Notes under the pieces: model-generated | The model's input: the letters and a program-made list of their open reading frames with translations, nothing else | Databases searched by the model: none | Told to the model about the DNA's origin: nothing | Assembly (NCBI GenBank): GCA_026770025.1 | Contig: JAMXDE010000034.1 | Span: 310,001-374,000, forward strand | DNA length: 64,000 bases | Source: Craspedostauros australis | Taxonomy: Eukaryota > Bacillariophyta > Bacillariophyceae > Mastogloiales > Achnanthaceae | Direction of reading: 5' to 3' | Translations under genes and position numbers: made by a program | Part shown: piece by piece, positions 32,509 through 43,167 of the stretch | Numbering within the stretch: position 1 is the stretch's first letter | How the letters are laid out: each line of letters begins with the position of its first letter

Positions 32509-34569
32509 ATGAAGTTCTGCAAGAACCTGCAACGGGTGGTGGACATCTCCGATCCAGAATGGGCTCCGTACTGGACCAACTACAAGATGCTCAAGGTAAG
32601 AATGATGCTGGAACTGCTTTGTGTGTTCGTCACAACACCTTCGTCATTGTCGATGATGCGCAATGGGATGTGTGAGAGCAGGAGAGGCAACGTGAACGTC
32701 ATGCAGAGGTGACATCTTCCAGTGGGAACGTCTTCGGATTTGTGGTGGCTGCTTCTTCAATGATGGTGGAATCGCGGCGGCAGTTAGTCGTCATCATGCT
32801 ATTGCTCCACAAGTACGCATTGTCTTCTTCATCGTCGTCGATGGCAACATCCAGATACACTCATGGCCATGCGCATGGACATGATCAGCGGCAGCCTCTT
32901 CATTCGGATGCGCACACATGCACATGACCGCAGATGAAGAAGGGCGCAGACGCAGCTTCCACGTTCGAGAATCCCAATAAATGCGGTGCGCGTCACTCCC
33001 GAATCTCCCGCCATCGTGGAGATTCGTCGCACAAACACGATGAACACGATCTCGGCAATGGCGGACAACCCACGACCATGGGTCCAAGCATCGTCCGCAA
33101 CGCCGCAATACTCGCCCAATCACACCATTCGACGACGCCGGCTGTGTTTACGTTCTCTCGATCATTCCAACTTGCAATACTCTGCTGGTACGACCATTTC
33201 TCACCAAATCACCTTTCCCATGCTCGGACTGTCTCATTTCTCTTCTACCCATGCACGCATCCAATGAATACATCCAATGAATACATCCAATGAATACATC
33301 CAATGAATACATCCAATTGTACGCATCCAATGTGCACAACAACGTCACCGCATCACATGATGACAGAAACTGATCAAAGAATTGCCATCACTAGTTCCAA
33401 CAGAAGGAGGCAAAGCCAAACGACCGCGTCCTGAATCACCGGCGGCTTCCATCGATTCATCGATCACATCTGCTTCTTCCATGGCGGCGGCGCTAAGACA
33501 AGCAGACAAAACGACGGACAATGCACAAAAGGCAGACAGACAGCAGCATCATGAAACACTCCTATCTTTCAGCGCGTCTCTGAAACGAAGTACATTCTCA
33601 GGTTCGCAGCATGGACAGGAGCAACATCAACAGCAACAACAACAAACGCATCAGCAACAACAGTCACAAGCACAACCACAGCACCAGCAATCACATCCGG
33701 CATCGGCATCAATAACAACAGCAATCACATCAGCAGCAGTGGCAGTGGCAACAACGCGACAACCACAGGCCGTCACAACGTCCAGACGAACCATCGGCAA
33801 ATCACCGGGCGAAATCGCATTCTTCAAGCTCCTGCACGCGGAGTTCAAAAAGGCATCGCACTTCTTCGACCGCGCCCAGCAGGAGTTCATCATCCGCGAG
33901 GAACGGGTGCGCAAGGGGATGGAGATCATGAAGCAGCCAAACTCAATCATGGTCGACGAGAAATGGTCCCTCCTCGCCAAGAGCATATACCGTCTCTACA
34001 AGGACCTCCTCCTCCTCGAGACCTTCGCCATCATGACCTACTGCAGCTTCTCCAAGATACTCAAGAAGCACGACAAGGTCACGGGATACGACACGCGCAA
34101 CGCATTCATGGCCAACGTCGTCAACAAGGCCAACTTCACCAGCTACCCCCGCGTCATGGAGATGATCACGCGCTGCGAACGCCTTTACGAAGAGGTCTCC
34201 AAGCACCTCCTACGAGAAGGCAAGGAAGGTCTCTACGAAGACGAACGCCTCTTCATCAACATGATCCACAGGCTCAACGAGCAGGTCCTCGACACGGCAG
34301 AATCGGAAGGTGCCGAACGCAAGGAATCCTCCACGAACCGCCGCAAGGCCACCGAGCTCACCAACCTGCCCAAGAACGGTCAGGAATCCGATTCGTCCAG
34401 GGCATTGCGCGGTCTCGTCGAAGAGATCGAGCAGAAGAATCTCGCGGCGCAAGTATCGGAAGGGCAGGCCGGCATGGACGGCGACGATGATTCGGATGAC
34501 GAGCATCATCATGCAACGAAACGGCCGACACCAGCCAAACGACAAAAACTGGATGTCTCGACAAAGTGA
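32509..34569 (+). CDS. Stand-alone SPX-domain protein (phosphate sensing)
   Basis: There are two exons, 32509-32595 (29 codons) and 33367-34569. The 771-bp phase-0 intron (GTAAGA..GACAG) joins YWTNYKMLK to KLIKELPSLVPTEG. The product is 429 aa. The SPX helices are visible: MKFCKNLQRVVDISDPEWAPYW, EIAFFKLLHAEFKKASHFF, LLLLETFAIMTYCSFSKILKKHDKVTG and MEMITRCERLYEEV. SPX domains bind inositol pyrophosphates through conserved lysines, here KILKKHDK, to report phosphate status. A Gln/His-rich insert (about 80-150) splits the first and second helices. No EXS, RING, MFS or VTC domain follows. The tail is acidic and then carries a bipartite basic motif (KRPTPAKRQK) suggesting nuclear entry. In plants and diatoms, SPX-only proteins repress phosphate-starvation transcription factors; that role is inferred. 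Confidence 0.9.
33261..33312 (+). repeat. 13-bp minisatellite in the SPX intron
   Basis: Four perfect tandem copies of CCAATGAATACAT lie near the 3' end of the intron, followed by a degenerate fifth. They end 54 bp before the splice acceptor. Confidence 0.9.
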
Positions 34570-34822
34570 ACTGTACTCGAACGATCCATGCTCGGTCTGT
34601 ATTGACTTGTGTCAGTGAATGTATTACACATGTATACAGTGCATACTCATATTATACATGCAAGCAGATACCATAATGCGTATTAAACGTGGATTCACAA
34701 CAGCATACCCTGGTCTCCAACATATTATGCAACCTACTGTTATTCAAAGGTCCATATCATTCGATTGCTACAGCCCACTGGAGCACAGTGGTTCAATCTG
34801 CGGACCCGTCGTTTGCCGCACA

Positions 34823-36202
34823 TCAGCCATCAAAGTACACGTGCGACAATCCATTTGCCTGCACATGACGATCGAGGCACGGCGTGCCGCATCCCATGTC
34901 GTGCACGAAGCAATCCTTCTGCGTCAGCTCATCGGGCATCTTCGTGCCGCCCACGGAACACGGAAATACGGCTTCCTCCGTACAAGCATCGCGCGCCCGT
35001 TTCAACTCCACGCGATACCTCGACAGGGCCTTGTCAAATCGTTCCCGTCCGATGGATTCGATCGTCAAATCCAAGCTCTGGTTCGCAAGCTCGTGCAGGA
35101 CTTCGTCCCATCGGATCGTGGTTTGCCAATACTCATCCGTGCGAAAGAAGGATTGCATGTACGGCGTCACGAAGCTCGGCACGATATGGACGCAACGATT
35201 CTTGTATCGCGCGTCGTCGAATCCGCCGTGGACCTTGGCATTCAAGAAGAGCATGTCGTCCAGCGGCAGGTTCAGCAAGTACTGCAGCACGACGATGGAT
35301 TCGTCCATGCGTTCCGTGACGGCCATGAAATCGTAGTTGGCCATGATGTCGCGGATCGCGGCAACCGGATCGTCGTTTCCGCCTTTGGGCCGCAACCGCA
35401 TGTAATCCAAATAATGATCCTCAAGCTGCGGCCGCAGGCCATTGCGCAGCATGCGTTCGAAGTTCTCGTCGGTCGGTTCCACCTTGGTTCGCGAGACGCG
35501 GAAATGGAAGAAGAGGCTGACGGCACGCCGCGTCGGATGTCTCAGGACGGTCCACAGGAAAGACTGACCGCGCGGTTGGCGAATCAGATCGCGCGCGGCG
35601 CCATGCTCGAACCGGGCCTTGCACATGCGTCGATGGTGGGGACTGTTGTAGTCGTTGCTTGGCAGGTCCTGTCGCAGTGCCGCGTTGCGGGCGATGCGCA
35701 AGTTGACAGCGGCAAAGCTTGTGCTGGCGACTTTGTTGGGTTTGATGAAGATGAAGCCCGTGCTCGTGGCAGCTAGCGTCATCCAATCGTCGTCGGGTCC
35801 TTCGTTGTCAGGCTGGACGCAAGGCAATGGCAATTTGTGAGTCGCGGAAGCTTGTTCCATGCTATTGCCAGCATCTGCATTGTCATTGAGCTTTGAATCC
35901 CATCGCGGCTTCCAAAATCGTGGTTGGATGCCATGCAGATCGATGGGGTGCTCTTGGAGATGGAGGCTGACGAAATCGGCCTTTGGTTTGGCGTGTTGCC
36001 GTTCTGCTGGTGTGCACATTGCGGACATCGCGTTGATCTCTGTGCCATCGCACAGCGCAGCTTCGTCGTCACGGCTGCCCAAGTTGCGCACTGTCATGGA
36101 TTCCCAAGCAACGAAGAGGACGACGGCAGCAAGGAGGAGAGCGTACTTGCAGCTGGTGGGAATTCCCGGAACCCTGCGAGATCTTCTCGTGTTCTCCTTC
36201 AT
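34823..36202 (-). CDS. Sulfotransferase-like type II membrane protein (copy 1)
   Basis: This is a 459-aa single-exon gene with its ATG at 36202. One N-terminal membrane segment (YALLLAAVVLFVAW) follows a basic start, giving a Golgi-type signal anchor. The lumenal part has FIFIKPNKVASTSFAAVNLRIARN, resembling the 5'-phosphosulfate-binding loop of PAPS-dependent sulfotransferases. SFLWTVLRHPTRRAVSLFFHF follows, resembling the 3'-phosphate-binding segment (R-x-P-x-x-R). Conserved blocks after it are DFMAVTERMDESIVVLQYLLNLPLDD and the C-terminal CxxxMGCGTPC. It would transfer sulfate from PAPS to a carbohydrate or lipid acceptor, unknown here. It lies head-to-tail with a paralogue of the same length 497 bp away. 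Confidence 0.8.
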   Translation of the reverse strand: MKENTRRSRRVPGIPTSCKYALLLAAVVLFVAWESMTVRNLGSRDDEAALCDGTEINAMSAMCTPAERQHAKPKADFVSLHLQEHPIDLHGIQPRFWKPRWDSKLNDNADAGNSMEQASATHKLPLPCVQPDNEGPDDDWMTLAATSTGFIFIKPNKVASTSFAAVNLRIARNAALRQDLPSNDYNSPHHRRMCKARFEHGAARDLIRQPRGQSFLWTVLRHPTRRAVSLFFHFRVSRTKVEPTDENFERMLRNGLRPQLEDHYLDYMRLRPKGGNDDPVAAIRDIMANYDFMAVTERMDESIVVLQYLLNLPLDDMLFLNAKVHGGFDDARYKNRCVHIVPSFVTPYMQSFFRTDEYWQTTIRWDEVLHELANQSLDLTIESIGRERFDKALSRYRVELKRARDACTEEAVFPCSVGGTKMPDELTQKDCFVHDMGCGTPCLDRHVQANGLSHVYFDG

Positions 36203-36699
36203 CGTGGATGCTGTCTCAGCTGCAGCGTGTTAGTAGGTAATCGCGGTCTAATTGTGTGTCTTCTGGTGGATGATTCCGCGCTGCTATCTCAACTGCAGTT
36301 GCCTGCAACAATCATTACGAGCTATCTGTGGATGAACCGATGATCAACCTCCTTCGCTCTTCGCTCTTCGATGCAGACTGCGTTGTTGATTGTCTCAGGT
36401 CAGCTTGTTTTGTGTCCGCTCTCATGAAGACGACAAGAAAAGACGAGATTGATTGAGAATCGTGGATAATTCTGTGATTCCGATGTAAGTCGCGGTAGAT
36501 ATACTCATTGCAATATTTATATTAGGTATGTTTATGTGGGAACATAACCTAAGCAAATAGCAATTTGCCGCGACCATATCTAGTCTTCTTTTCTGCCAAG
36601 GGGGTGGAGCCGTAGCACTCTACCTTACCATACGACATTTCTTCTCCACATGCGCATACGTACATACGCATACGCATATGGTGCACCCGATCCTTCCAC
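36203..36699. other. Spacer between the tandem sulfotransferase-like genes
   Basis: This is 497 bp of AT-richer sequence holding the upstream region of copy 1 and the 3' flank of copy 2. Nothing else was recognised. Confidence 0.4.
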
Positions 36700-38079
36700 T
36701 CATCCATCCCACAGGACGTCCGACAAGCCCCGTTCTTTCACATACTGATCGATGCAGGGTGTGCCACAACCCATGTCAACCCACATGCAATCCAACTGAT
36801 GAGCGGTATCATTGCGCCGTTCCCCCGCAACCGAACAAGGAAAGGCGGCGGTGTCGGCACATCGATCTTGAATGTCGCGCAACGCATGACGCAACCGCAT
36901 GACGGCGGCATCGACGCGTTTGCGTCCGATCTTCTCGATGGTGCGATCGAGGCTCTGATTGGCGACTTCGTACAGCAATCGATCCCATCGTGACATCTGG
37001 TGCCATGTGGTGTTGTGTTGGAAGAAGTCGCGCATTCCCGGTGTGACGAAGCTGGGGATGATGTGGAAGCACGTGTCTTGGAAGCGTCCGTCGTCGAATC
37101 CGCCGCTGACCTTGGCGCTGAGGTAAAGGACATCGTCGAGGGGGAGATTCAAGAGGTACTGCAGCACGACAAGGGATTCTTCCATGCGTTCCGTGATCGC
37201 GATGAAGTCGAAATCCTCTATGATGGCGCCGACGGTGTAAACGTTTGGATTGATGGAACTTTTCTGGATACGTGGCGGCACCGCTGGTTGCCGATGCTGC
37301 ATCAATCGCAGATAGCCACTCTTGAAGTTCAGCGGATTCTTTATGAGGGTGTCTTGGAAGTTTGCATCCGACGGTTCCACCTTGCGTCTGGAGACATGGA
37401 AATGAAAGAAGCCACTGATGGCACGCTTGGTGGGGTTTCGTATGACCGTCCATAGAAAAGATGCTGCTCGATCGCGATTTGGGACGGTCGTGCTTGCCGC
37501 GCCGTGCCCGAATCGCACCTTGCACATTGTCGGGAAGTTGGGATTGTTCTTTTCCTTGTTCTCAGGCAGACTCTGTCGCACGGCGACATTCCTGGCGATG
37601 CGTAGATGAATGCCCGCGAATGTTGAACCGCCTGTCTTCGTAGGCTTGATGAAGACGAGCCCATTCTTCGTTTTTGTTCGTGATCGCCAGTTCTCTGAAT
37701 CGATATCATTGTTTGGTTGGAAACATGGCAATGGCGGTAGTGCTTTTGATGACGATGCTGCCGCTGCTGGTGAAGTAGATGTCGATGGTGAAGATGATGA
37801 TCTCCAATTCCCATCCCACCGTCGCTCCCATACTCTCGGCTGCAAACCTTGCAGATCGAAGATCTGATTGTCATCGCTTCCCACGATGAAATCAAGATTC
37901 TCGCTTTTGGGACGTCCGCTGTTGCCCATCGCCGATGTGTTACCTGACTTCAATCCGGATGGTTTACTTCTTCGCTCTGCGTCGCAGGGTCCGGAGTACA
38001 TCATTTGAAATCCAAAGAACTCCCATCCCACAAACAGAGCGCCGATCGCCAGCAAGACACGGGAAAACCGACGAAACAC
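36700..38079 (-). CDS. Sulfotransferase-like type II membrane protein (copy 2), 5' end uncertain
   Basis: This frame of about 459 codons is clearly paralogous to its neighbour: FIKPTKTGGSTFAGIHLRIARN, SFLWTVIRNPTKRAISGFFHF, DFIAITERMEESLVVLQYLL and MGCGTPC are shared in the same order. The N-terminal anchor (FRRFSRVLLAIGALFVGWEFFG) is present. However, the frame reaches an upstream TAG with no ATG before the anchor: the codon at 38079 is GTG, and the first in-frame ATG falls after the membrane segment. Either a short upstream exon supplies the start, a non-ATG codon is used, or the copy has lost its start. The body is intact over its whole length, which argues for a functional gene. Confidence 0.7.
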   Translation of the reverse strand: MFRRFSRVLLAIGALFVGWEFFGFQMMYSGPCDAERRSKPSGLKSGNTSAMGNSGRPKSENLDFIVGSDDNQIFDLQGLQPRVWERRWDGNWRSSSSPSTSTSPAAAASSSKALPPLPCFQPNNDIDSENWRSRTKTKNGLVFIKPTKTGGSTFAGIHLRIARNVAVRQSLPENKEKNNPNFPTMCKVRFGHGAASTTVPNRDRAASFLWTVIRNPTKRAISGFFHFHVSRRKVEPSDANFQDTLIKNPLNFKSGYLRLMQHRQPAVPPRIQKSSINPNVYTVGAIIEDFDFIAITERMEESLVVLQYLLNLPLDDVLYLSAKVSGGFDDGRFQDTCFHIIPSFVTPGMRDFFQHNTTWHQMSRWDRLLYEVANQSLDRTIEKIGRKRVDAAVMRLRHALRDIQDRCADTAAFPCSVAGERRNDTAHQLDCMWVDMGCGTPCIDQYVKERGLSDVLWDG

Positions 38080-38176
38080 GATCAGGCTGAGTCGTGAGTC
38101 GCTACGACTTCTCTGCCAATTGTCCTGTTCGGATTGCCTGTTTGACTAAACCGAATACTTGCATGCAGTAGTTATA

Positions 38177-38190
38177 ACGTTAATTAACGT
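38177..38190. repeat. 14-bp perfect palindrome outside repeat array 1
   Basis: ACGTTAATTAACGT equals its own reverse complement. It lies 42 bp to the left of the 20-bp repeat array and directly upstream of sulfotransferase-like copy 2. Confidence 0.85.
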
Positions 38191-38231
38191 CTGTAAATTC
38201 AAATCAAGACAAATCCTGGTTCAAAAACAAA

Positions 38232-38470
38232 ATAGGTGAAAGTACTCGAGAGTAGGTGAAAGTACTCAGGACTAGGTGAAAGTACACCAGACTCGACGAA
38301 AGTACTCGAGAGTAGGTGAAAGTACTCCAGACTCGACGAAAGTAATTAGGATTAGGTGAAAGTAATCCAGACTCGACGAAAGTAATTAGGATTAGGTGAA
38401 AGTACTCCAGACTCGACGAAAGTACTCCAGAGTAGGTGAAGGTACTCAAAACTCGACGAAAGTACTCCCG
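38232..38470 (+). repeat. 20-bp tandem repeat array 1
   Basis: About twelve units share the core GAAAGTACTC, and cores start every 20 bp (38238, 38258, 38278 .. 38458). The four bases before the core alternate mostly between AGGT and CGAC, giving a 40-bp higher-order unit. Positions 38258-38364 are identical to 42988-43094 in array 2, in the same orientation. Confidence 0.93.
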
Positions 38471-39354
38471 TTCGTTGAGGTTGCTGCGTCTTGATTCCTC
38501 ACGGTTCGTTGGAATTCTGTTCCGTGCGTTGGGAGGTGCGGTAGATGCATATATGATAAAGTAATGGTGTCCACCTCAAGTCTGATTGGTTGTCACATTC
38601 TTGGACATGATGACGTCGGCTGAAATGTGCGCGTGCTCTGGCTTCTCTTTGACCTCTTGCGCGCAAACCATTTCCAAAGTACCTTGATATGGTACAGCAT
38701 ATCCAATGTGATACCATGCACATAGAGCATCCAACTCATCCCACACAGCCTTTCTATATTCGATAGTGAGTCGGATTCTGCACTATTTTCCAATGCCTAC
38801 CCACTGTGGCAAAGGACACTAAATTACATAGGCGCATTGATTGACACAACGCGCTGCTCATTGCACATTCCATGTTTTGTCAGGCTCGACTGAACGACAA
38901 TGCGCCATGCTGCAACATACCAGAATCGTCAAAGGTGTATATGAGGGTGTTTGCTTCCTGCTCGTGCCATCCTTGTCATTTCATCGTGCTTCATCATGGA
39001 GAGCCTGCTAGTTGTTGCTCCCTTGCTCTCCTCTCTGCTCTCCCTCCTGTCTCTCCACACATTCGTACTCACGGTTGCGCCAATGTCAGTGACAAAGTTC
39101 ATGGCCTAGCGCTGGTCTGTATTCTGTCACAATTCATCCTACTTCATAGTCTCCATCCAATTCATCTGAAATCCATGTGTGAATTGTCTTGACTGCTGTA
39201 CCTCATTGTGCTGCTGCCTATTGTACCTATCATTTATATGTAACTCATGGATGAAGCTGATTAGTGTGTGCCCAGCCTGTGCCATAGGCACTTTTACATC
39301 GCCTGCTTTGATTTCATGTAGGGCATGAGGCAGAACGGCTATCAAGTCAATATG
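38471..39354. other. Unassigned sequence inside the repeat-flanked interval
   Basis: There are no long frames. A short minus-strand frame at 39139-39345 (AVLPHALHEIKAGDVKVPMA) may be a remnant of an older element that the LINE at 39355-39990 interrupted. There is otherwise nothing recognisable. Confidence 0.35.
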
Positions 39355-39990
39355 TATGCATGATCAGGGGTGTGTCGGACTGGTCCGATGGAGACGGCGG
39401 CAGGAGGTCGCGGGCATTCAAGGGGCCCTTGGGTGGTACCCTCTGCTACTGGGCTTCCTTCACAAGGACTGGCGGAGGCAGCAAGCACTGTGGATGACGC
39501 AACACGAGTGTCGGTTCCCAGACGAGGCGGCGTGGGCGCGAGAGGTGGTCCGTTGGATCTGGAAAATACCATGGAGCGTTTGGAAGGCACGCAATGCGAA
39601 GGTGCATGACGGGGAACAACACCCCTCCTCGGCGGACCTAAGGCGACAGGTACGACGTGTAGCCAGTGGCGCCAGCCAGGACATGACGGAAGCGGAAGTG
39701 ACCCTCTTGCGCGAGGGGCACCAGATAGAGTACGGAACGGAGTCGCAGATGCGACAGTGGATACAGACCATGACAGAGGTCCATGCCAAGGTGTCGGCCC
39801 GGCGACGGGCGCGCACCATGCAGAATGAGCGACAGCTGATGAGCAACTGGCTAGGGCTGAGGTGACGGGTGTATTCGACGGCTCGTTCGAAGCTTGGCCC
39901 TACGGGGCCGGTAGAGGCGAGGGTAAAGCCTGCAGAGCACATGTATAATGAAATCCTTGAGTTATTATTATTATTATGCATGATCAGGGG
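39355..39990 (+). mobile_element. 5'-truncated non-LTR (LINE-type) retrotransposon copy with 16-bp target-site duplication
   Basis: The insert, 39371-39974, is bounded by perfect direct repeats TATGCATGATCAGGGG at 39355-39370 and 39975-39990. It ends in a TTATTATTATTA tail before the right repeat, the classic outcome of target-primed reverse transcription with 5' truncation. The retained frame (to the TGA at 39865) encodes only the extreme C-terminus of the element protein: GWYPLLLGFLHKDWRRQQALW, EVVRWIWKIPWSVWKARNAKVHD and a basic tail. This W-rich module is found at the end of diatom reverse-transcriptase proteins. About 105 bp of 3' untranslated sequence follow. The perfect duplication suggests a fairly recent insertion. 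Confidence 0.88.
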
Positions 39991-40121
39991 ATCACAACGG
40001 CCTCCACCTATCCTGCTCTCCATTCTTTGCGGCTCTCCAGTAGTATGTAAGTTGTATGTGTTTGTGTACTCATGAAAGGAAATCCAGGGACAGCCTCATT
40101 CACAATGGCCAGCTACCGGCT

Positions 40122-40949
40122 TCAGCGGAGCCAGGTTTGGACTTCAATGGGAACTTGATCATCTGGTATCTGTAGCACTTGGTGCACTTGTCCAATCCAT
40201 ATTGCGACCGTTCCCTTGTCTGTAGCTCCTTTGCCTGACAGCTGTAGTTGGGCCCACACAGCTGTGCTTGCCCCTTGTAGTCGCGCCAAGTCTTCCAGGG
40301 CCAAGTCTTCCAGGGCCAAGTCATAGTTCTGCACTACCTGCCTCATGTGAGCCTCCGGCCCCTCATCAGTGCAATGCATTGCTTGATTGCATTGGTACCA
40401 ATGGTCCCACACCACCTTCCAGAGCTTGTGTATGATCCGTGCCACCCACTCTTCTGTGGACAACCTACAACCAATTTGTGCATGGTACTGCTCCTGTAGT
40501 TCTGTCCATGACACCTTGACCATGCCCTCAACCAGCCAATCCCATCCTCCCTCTTGTTGATCATCTATCAGCTTTGCCTCAATCAGGTTTGCATGTATGT
40601 GTCCAACAGGTCCCAGCCCTCTTGACACTTGCTTGACATTGCTCAACAGTATTTTTGCAATGGCAGGATGAGTCGACATCTTCTGCATCGTGATCTTCAG
40701 CCATTTCCGCTGCAATTTCCATAGCACCATTGATTCCAGCGAGCAGCAGACCCAGAGGTGGCCGTGAGTTTCCGTCTCGCCATGCCTGGGGCAACTATCA
40801 CTCATCCTTGCCTTCCACTGAGCCATCTGTGTTCCCACAGCCGCCTCCTGCATCGTGAGCTTCATGGTGAGCACCCTCTGCGCGTCAGTGAGCTCGCCTG
40901 CCGCCCTTCGTTGCGTGGTTTTGTCGGCGTCGCCACCGATCGCCTCCAT
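40122..40949 (-). pseudogene. Remnant of a retroelement protein: zinc-knuckle and W-rich C-terminal domain
   Basis: This 275-codon minus-strand frame contains SDSCPRHGETETHGHLWVC, a CPxx..H..C knuckle like that following the reverse transcriptase of many non-LTR elements. A W-rich module follows (GWDWLVEGMVKVSWTELQEQYH, WVARIIHKLWKVVWDHWYQCNQAMH). The module is the same family as the one in the nearby plus-strand LINE copy, but clearly a different lineage. A 15-bp direct duplication gives LEDLALEDL. No intact reverse transcriptase core is visible upstream, although scraps at 41671-42000 (minus) could be decayed parts. It is treated as an old element fragment. Confidence 0.6.
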
Positions 40950-42943
40950 GCCTTGCTAGAGCCAGACCCTCGCCATGTTCACCTCCACCACATCTCTGAC
41001 GACACTGGCATACATGATGCTTGACCTGCAAACGCCTTGTCTTGGAATGTACCATGTGCACATCCCTGTGTTCTGGTGGAAGCTCCACTCATCACCCTCT
41101 TTGAGCATTTGCCATTGCTGTCCTGCAAGCCGCTATTGTACCTAGCATGGTTCTGCATGGCACTCCTGGAATTCAATGCAATCATCTTGTCCTTGCATGC
41201 TGCGACTTCAGCACTCCTGCAAGATAGACCATCATTTGGATTGTGGTCATGGCTGTGTTTCCATATCGGATTCGAGGGTCCTCACCCATGACACACCATG
41301 GCCTACATTCGGTCAAGTGAATGAAGAACCACTTCTCATCTACGTTGTTAGACTTGAGAATTGGCAGTATCGTAGGAAGAACACATCCTTCAGCAATTGA
41401 TCAGATCAAGAAGGAGGCATCCACTGTAAACTCTGTTGGAACTTGAATGCTATTACAAACTTAAGAGTTGTGAGCTTACACTCTGACCTGTGTTCATGTC
41501 CATGCTGTTGCTCCTGCATTCCTGTGTTCTGCATGCATTGGATAGGATTGTTGCATCTTTAGGTTCAACTGACTCAGGCAAGTAGCCATCTCACAGTACT
41601 GGTGTTCTTTTGTCATACTTTGTCTATGGTACTATGCTTTCATGCATCCTCAATTTCGTTTCTTGTTGAGCTATTCGCTTGTAACACACACCAATTTCAT
41701 TGTTCGAGTTGGCTCAGGATATGATTGAAACACACAACTACGCTTGAACACAAGGGAGAGAGCTGTGCGGAATAAAGCACAATGCAGATATACATGGACA
41801 ACATCATCCAAACTCTGAAACAATTCAACATCTTTGATGTGATTGATACAGAATTGTACACAATCTGCCTTGTGCTTCTCTGTGAGTCCAATTATGCTTC
41901 CAATACAATGCGTTGTTGCAATTTGCAAGTGAAACAGCATAGTTGGCGGCACACCAAAGGCAGCAGCAGCTGTACAAAGGAGTTGCAGCATTGTTGCCAT
42001 TAAGGTGCCATTGGCTCTCTTTCAGGTCCTCTTGGCCCCACTTCTGGGATCAACCACAAGCACCAGCATGAGGCAGCAACCTCCAAGACAATTGGAAGTA
42101 GGGGCCACCGCTTTTCTCACATCCATCATCATGATCTGGACTGTGGTGCGATGGACATTTTATCGCGCTGCCAGAAGATTGAGTACCCTGTCCTTGCAAC
42201 AACCATCAACTTGCGGCAGCAAGACCGTCTCCATGATCTGAATCCTTTCGTCTGCACAGAAGTCTTTCCTCTTCTTGTGTACCGTTGATTCCAATCTCTA
42301 GATGAGACTTGTAACAAGAAGTACGCAAAGGGCTCTTGTCTGAAGCTGCACAGTGAGGAATTGGTAAGGTGAATCATGAAGACTGTTGATGACAACAAGT
42401 TGGAACAAAACAAGCAAGTTTCATCAGACAATGCACAGCATTCACTAATTTGATGCATACAAGAGCGGTGAATGAACGCAAGTAGAATGCGGCAAGCCCT
42501 GTAACATCGAGCACCTTGATAGTGGCGGTAGGTAGTCATGTAGTCTAATTCAGTATGGAGTATTATGCTGTATTGCGATCATAATGTGCAGCAGGGCAGT
42601 CTCAAAATGACGACTCGTAGATCGCGACAAGCAAGCCTGTAGTCGACTAACGAAGCCCGCATCTACCCGAACAGAAACGAGGCAAATTGAACGAAGGCCT
42701 GATACCGAGACGGAGGTATGTCATCGACCAAATTGGAGAAATGACGTCATATGGTGACGTATTCTTGCGACACCATGAAGACAAAAACAAGTCTGATGAT
42801 GACGTGCTTGTGAGCCGACAGCACTCGGGAAGAAGTAGTGGAAATATCAGTTACATGGTTTACCGCGGCTCCCACTTAGTACCTGTACCGTTAATTGTGG
42901 TCTCAACACATGTCGCACAACCGGCCGAGACGAGCAGAGAAAA
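40950..42943. other. Decayed sequence between retroelement remnant and repeat array 2
   Basis: Short broken frames on the minus strand (for example 41671-42000 and 42129-42539) may be eroded parts of the same retroelement as 40122-40949. No confident domain call can be made. Confidence 0.35.
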
Positions 42944-43137
42944 AGGTGAAAGTACTCAACACTCGACGAAAGTACTCAAAACTCGACGAAAGTACTCAGG
43001 ACTAGGTGAAAGTACACCAGACTCGACGAAAGTACTCGAGAGTAGGTGAAAGTACTCCAGACTCGACGAAAGTAATTAGGATTAGGTGAAAGTACTCCAG
43101 ACTCGACGAAAGTACTCAGGATTAGGTGAAAGTACTG
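42944..43137 (+). repeat. 20-bp tandem repeat array 2
   Basis: About ten units have the same GAAAGTACTC core and exact 20-bp period (42948 to 43128) as array 1. It includes the 107-bp block 42988-43094, identical to 38258-38364. The two arrays are in direct orientation about 4.7 kb apart. Confidence 0.93.
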
Positions 43138-43145
43138 TTTCGATG

Positions 43146-43167
43146 AATAACCGAAATAACGGTTATT
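43146..43167. repeat. Inverted repeat (hairpin) just outside array 2
   Basis: AATAACCG and CGGTTATT form an 8-bp perfect stem around a 6-nt loop, starting 9 bp after the array. Confidence 0.8.

Noticed and set aside
38232-38470. Possible CRISPR array
   Set aside because: Repeats are contiguous 20-bp tandem units with no unique spacers, in a eukaryotic genome.
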